Of a DNA stretch of 10,455 nt, positions 8,280 through 10,455 are shown in pieces. This DNA comes from an uncultured Asticcacaulis sp. GTDB lineage: Bacteria; Pseudomonadota; Alphaproteobacteria; Caulobacterales; Caulobacteraceae. The stretch covers positions 1 to 10,455 of the forward strand of contig CAMLLA010000113.1 of assembly GCA_946480525.1 (NCBI GenBank). Reading direction: 5' to 3'. Numbering within the stretch: position 1 is the stretch's first letter; every line of letters begins with the position of its first letter. The position numbers and the translations under genes were made by a program. The notes under the pieces were generated by a model. The model searched no databases and was not told the DNA's origin. It worked only from the letters and a program-made list of their open reading frames with translations.

Positions 8280-8306
8280 GTTAACCCGCAATAAACGCCA
8301 GTTAAC
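8280..8306. promoter_or_regulatory. Paired GTTAAC palindromes, CtrA-box-like
   Basis: Two identical GTTAAC palindromes (8280-8285 and 8301-8306) have centres 21 bp apart, two helical turns, each preceded by CGCCA (with one extra base in the first copy). TTAA at 8281 is followed after seven bases by TAAA, and on the other strand TTAA (8305-8302) is followed after seven bases by TTAT. Each is one mismatch from the CtrA consensus TTAA-N7-TTAA. The pair lies 25-50 bases before the envC-like ATG, where a regulator of either divergent gene could bind. Confidence 0.4.
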
Positions 8307-8380
8307 ATTCACGGCAAGTTTGCCTTGCTTCCGTCGCGTTTTCGGCGTTCTCTCCGCTGCCAATTACTGACGGTTCCGAC

Positions 8381-8385
8381 GATTC
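8381..8385. promoter_or_regulatory. GANTC site (CcrM motif) before the ankyrin gene
   Basis: GATTC, three bases upstream of the ankyrin ATG at 8389. Together with 8262-8266 it brackets the divergent intergenic region. The motif is certain; its regulatory use is inferred. Confidence 0.4.
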
Positions 8386-8388
8386 CCT

Positions 8389-9633
8389 ATGGACAGCCTG
8401 CGTCAGGCGCTGTTTCGCGCCCTAGCCAAATCCCACCTGCCGATGCTGCGCTCCGCGCTGGGACTTGGCGTGTCGCTGGCCTATGAGCCGGGCGACCCCG
8501 CGCCGGTATTTCACGCGGCGCTCAGCGGCCCGTTTGCTGACCTGGCCGTCTTGCAAACCCTGGAAGCGGCGGGGGCGGACCCCGCGACCTGTGATGCCTT
8601 TGACGGCGTATCGCCCCTGCATCTTGCCGTTGCCTTGCCGGATGATCGTATTCTCGAATGGTTTCTGAGCCAGGGGCTGGATGTCAATATCCGCACGCTT
8701 GGCGGCGACACGGCGTTGATGCGGGCGGCCGGCGTTACCAAGTATGAAGACAGCGAACCGGCGTCCGGCGACTGGGCCTTGCGCGACGCGCGCGCGCTCA
8801 TAGGGGCGGGGGCGGACATCAATCTGACGGATCATGCTGGCCGCTCGGCCCTTCACCACGCCTGCGAAGCGGGTGCCGGGGACATGGCGGCCTTGCTGGT
8901 CATGGCGGGGGCCGACCTGTCGCTCGTGGACGGCAACGACGATACCGCTCTGCACCTGGCGGTAGGCGGCGGCCATGATGGCATTGTCCGGTTGTTGCTT
9001 GAAAACGGCGCCGAGCCGAAGGCGTTGAACAGTCTCGGTTTCAGCGGCCTGCATATCCTGGCCGAACGCGCCAGTCTCGATATGACGCCCGCGCACTTGC
9101 GCATCGCCGATGCCCTTATTCAGGCGGGCGGTGACCTGACGCAACACGACAATCGCGGCTTCACGCCGTTGGTCGCGGCGGCCGCCAGCGGCAATATCCC
9201 GATCGCAGCCGTCTTCGTGGCGCGCCATGCCGATGTCAGCGCCGAGGATGGCGCTGCGCTGCGCCAGGCCGTGACGTTCGAAGACGATGACATGACCGAT
9301 CTGCTCATAAAGGCGGGGGCCAGCGTTGACCAGCCGTCCTTTCCGGACCTGGACCAGCCGCTGCATACGGCCGCGCAGGAAGGCTTCGCCCACGGCGTAA
9401 AGGTGCTTCTGGACAAGGGGGCGGATATCGAAGCGCGCAATGTGGATGGTGAGACGCCGCTTCTGGTCGCCGTGCGCTGCCGGAAATACGCGGTCGTGTC
9501 CCTCCTGCTGGCCCGTGGTGCGTCCGCCGCCGCCGAAGATCATTACGGCGTCACCGCCGTGGGCGCCGCGGAGCAAAGGCGGGATCAGGTCATGCTGCGC
9601 CTGCTGGCGCCGGCGGAAGCGCTAAAAGTCTAG
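8389..9633 (+). CDS. Ankyrin-repeat protein
   Basis: The 414-residue protein is ankyrin repeats almost throughout, about ten to eleven units, with no signal peptide or membrane segment, so it is probably cytoplasmic. Clear units include D-G-V-S-P-L-H-L-A-V (72-81), G-D-T-A-L-M-R-A-A (106-114), G-R-S-A-L-H-H-A-C (151-159), D-D-T-A-L-H-L-A-V (184-192), G-F-T-P-L-V-A-A-A (257-265), Q-P-L-H-T-A-A (323-329) and G-E-T-P-L-L-V-A-V (354-362). Inserts near 115-131 and 225-240 break the regular spacing. Ankyrin arrays bind other proteins; no partner can be deduced. It runs opposite to its neighbours and splits rlmH from envC. Recurrent GGG glycine codons in the A-G-A-D loops differ from the GGC/GGT habit of atpD. 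The ATG at 8389 has only a weak ribosome site, and the stop lies inside a palindrome. Confidence 0.9.
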   Translation: MDSLRQALFRALAKSHLPMLRSALGLGVSLAYEPGDPAPVFHAALSGPFADLAVLQTLEAAGADPATCDAFDGVSPLHLAVALPDDRILEWFLSQGLDVNIRTLGGDTALMRAAGVTKYEDSEPASGDWALRDARALIGAGADINLTDHAGRSALHHACEAGAGDMAALLVMAGADLSLVDGNDDTALHLAVGGGHDGIVRLLLENGAEPKALNSLGFSGLHILAERASLDMTPAHLRIADALIQAGGDLTQHDNRGFTPLVAAAASGNIPIAAVFVARHADVSAEDGAALRQAVTFEDDDMTDLLIKAGASVDQPSFPDLDQPLHTAAQEGFAHGVKVLLDKGADIEARNVDGETPLLVAVRCRKYAVVSLLLARGASAAAEDHYGVTAVGAAEQRRDQVMLRLLAPAEALKV

Positions 9634-9669
9634 AGCATGATGATATCGAAACAGCCATCATGCTCTAGA
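9629..9669. repeat. REP-like palindrome overlapping the ankyrin stop codon
   Basis: A perfect 14-bp inverted repeat, TCTAGAGCATGATG (9629-9642) with CATCATGCTCTAGA (9656-9669), has a 13-base loop. The arm core AGAGCATGAT resembles dispersed palindromes I remember from many alphaproteobacterial genomes, so it is probably a repetitive extragenic element. The ankyrin TAG (9631-9633) is inside the left arm. A T-rich stretch (TTATTGTTTTG) follows, so it may also end ankyrin transcription, although the stem is not GC-rich. Only one copy is in this window. Confidence 0.7.
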
Positions 9670-9682
9670 TTATTGTTTTGTC

Positions 9683-9726
9683 GCGATATTTAGCCAAAAA
9701 CCGCTACACACTTTTTGGCATATCGC
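9683..9726. other. Bulged hairpin between convergent ankyrin and rlmH genes
   Basis: GCGATAT (9683-9689) pairs with ATATCGC (9720-9726), and inside it GCCAAAAA (9693-9700) pairs with TTTTTGGC (9712-9719). A three-base bulge (9690-9692) is on one side and the loop has 11 bases. It lies one base after the rlmH stop on the - strand. The stem is AT-rich and lacks a following T-run on either strand, so it is not a classic terminator; it may still be the 3' end structure of the rlmH transcript. Confidence 0.55.
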
Positions 9727-9727
9727 T

Positions 9728-10216
9728 CTAATCCCGATGATAGGGCAGGCCAGCCAGTATGGTCACGGCCCGGTACATCTGCTCAGCCAGCATGACGCGA
9801 ACCAGGGCATGCGGCCAGGTCTGGGGACCAAAGGCCAGTGAGAAAGCGGCTTCCTTACGTAAATCCGGATCAAGACCGTCTGCGCCGCCGATCAGGAAGA
9901 TCACGCGCCGCTCACCACGATCCTTATATTTCTCAACACGTTGTGCGATGGCGCGTGAGGTCAGCGGCTCGCCGCGTTCGTCGCAGGCAATGAGGATTCC
10001 GCCGTCGGCCAGAGCCGCCCGGATAGCGTCGGCTTCGGCGGCTTTCAACTGGGCGGAACTGAGGTTCTTTGCCTTCCTGGCTTCGACCTCGATGAGGTCG
10101 GCCGGCCCCAGTCCCAGCGCGCGGCCGGTTTGAGTGGCGCGGCTGAGATAGTCGTGCGCCATCGCGTTTTCGGTGGTCGCGCCGAGCTTGCCGACGGCGC
10201 ACAGGATCAGTTTCAT
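9728..10216 (-). CDS. rlmH: 23S rRNA (pseudouridine1915-N3)-methyltransferase
   Basis: RlmH is a SPOUT-class methyltransferase that uses S-adenosylmethionine to methylate pseudouridine 1915 in helix 69 of 23S rRNA in assembled ribosomes. The 162-residue product matches the family length. It starts M-K-L-I-L-C-A-V-G-K-L, has the central C-D-E-R-G-E-P-L-T-S-R (78-88), the cofactor-loop segment F-L-I-G-G-A-D-G-L (106-114), and the C-terminal knot region W-P-H-A-L-V-R-V-M-L-A-E-Q-M-Y-R-A (133-149), ending in P-Y-H-R-D. The ATG at 10216 matches the usual N-terminus; its ribosome site is weak. The gene follows rsfS by 66 bases on the same strand, the standard order, and both act on the large ribosomal subunit. 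Confidence 0.97.
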   Translation of the reverse strand: MKLILCAVGKLGATTENAMAHDYLSRATQTGRALGLGPADLIEVEARKAKNLSSAQLKAAEADAIRAALADGGILIACDERGEPLTSRAIAQRVEKYKDRGERRVIFLIGGADGLDPDLRKEAAFSLAFGPQTWPHALVRVMLAEQMYRAVTILAGLPYHRD

Positions 10217-10228
10217 GTCAGTTGTTCA

Positions 10229-10282
10229 GGGCAGGTCGTCGGGCTGACGTCAAACGCCAGGCACTGAATGACAAGCCTGCCC
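10229..10282 (-). other. Long-range hairpin in the rsfS-rlmH gap
   Basis: GGGCAGG (10229-10235) pairs with CCTGCCC (10276-10282). The stem continues through TCGTC (10236-10240) with GACAA (10270-10274), using one wobble pair and one bulged base at 10275. The 29-base loop contains the palindrome TGACGTCA (10245-10252). It fills nearly the whole gap and ends directly at the rsfS stop. No T-run follows, so it is not a terminator; an mRNA processing or control structure is possible. Confidence 0.4.
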
Positions 10283-10455
10283 TTAAGAGAGGCTGTGCTC
10301 GGACGGAGACAGCGACCAGATCTTTTCGATATTGTAGAAGGCGCGGACTTCCGGGCGGAAGACATGCACAACGACGTCGCCGACGTCGATCAGCACCCAG
10401 TCACAGGCCGGCAGGCCTTCGACCTTGGCCTTGCCGTAGCCGGCTTCCTTCAGCG
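10283..10455 (-). CDS. rsfS: Ribosomal silencing factor RsfS, C-terminal part (5' end outside window)
   Basis: RsfS (the Iojap family) binds ribosomal protein uL14 on the 50S subunit and blocks subunit joining during slow growth. Only the last 56 codons are in the window. Reading from the right edge the frame gives L-K-E-A-G-Y-G, then E-G-L-P-A-C-D-W-V-L-I-D-V-G-D-V-V-V-H-V-F (12-32) and P-E-V-R-A-F-Y-N-I-E-K-I-W (34-46). This is the diagnostic core of the family. It ends at TAA (10283-10285). The rest of the gene, and probably nadD or related genes before it, lies beyond the window. It is transcribed towards rlmH. Confidence 0.94.
   Translation of the reverse strand, partial: LKEAGYGKAKVEGLPACDWVLIDVGDVVVHVFRPEVRAFYNIEKIWSLSPSEHSLS

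Noticed and set aside
8311..8330. GGCAAGTTTGCC palindrome in the divergent gap
   Set aside because: It is short and overlaps an alternative GCAAG/CTTGC pairing; not distinguishable from chance.
8256..8363. N-terminal extension of the EnvC-like frame from a TTG
   Set aside because: It would bury the signal peptide 36 residues into the protein and consume the divergent promoter region.
8422..9576. A 384-codon open frame antisense to the ankyrin gene
   Set aside because: The ankyrin repeats on the + strand are unmistakable; the antisense product shows no family features.

Overview
The window looks like chromosomal DNA from a GC-rich alphaproteobacterium, most likely Caulobacterales (Caulobacter/Asticcacaulis type). 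This rests on the AtpA-AtpG-AtpD-AtpC order with a very short epsilon subunit, and on the gene set rsfS, rlmH, envC-like, ctpA, divergent polysaccharide deacetylase, rppH, which is a familiar alphaproteobacterial cluster. The exact genus is inference; no rRNA gene or species marker is present.

Left part (1-3164, + strand): the 3' half of the F1 ATP synthase operon. It holds the end of atpA (cut by the window edge), then complete atpG, atpD and atpC with short gaps. The operon ends in two consecutive hairpins (3175-3206 and 3221-3267). The second is a perfect 20-bp stem with T-rich flanks on both strands, so it can also stop transcription arriving from the right.

Middle and right part (3305-8255 and 9728-10455, - strand). 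In transcription order this is rsfS (partial), rlmH, [ankyrin gene on the opposite strand], an EnvC/LytM factor, the S41 protease ctpA, a membrane-anchored divergent polysaccharide deacetylase, rppH, and a small DUF1428 protein. The central three act at the cell wall: an amidase-activator-like protein, a periplasmic processing protease and a deacetylase-fold protein. Both the LytM domain and the deacetylase fold lack the usual metal ligands, so they look like regulators rather than enzymes. A TTGACG/TTTATT promoter candidate in front of ctpA and a hairpin terminator behind it suggest the cluster is split into several transcripts. The deacetylase and rppH genes overlap by one base (TAATG).

The most distinctive part is 8256-9727. 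A 414-aa all-ankyrin-repeat protein sits on the + strand between rlmH and envC, dividing an otherwise co-directional cluster. The 133-bp divergent region it shares with envC carries two GANTC sites (the CcrM methylation motif), one next to each start codon, and two GTTAAC palindromes exactly 21 bp apart that resemble CtrA boxes with one mismatch. The ankyrin gene's stop codon lies inside a perfect 14-bp REP-like palindrome. I found no CRISPR array, tRNA, rRNA, transposase or phage gene. No gene-free stretch exceeds about 140 bases. I did not find a clearly new multi-gene system; the ankyrin insertion and its shared regulatory region are the best candidates for follow-up.
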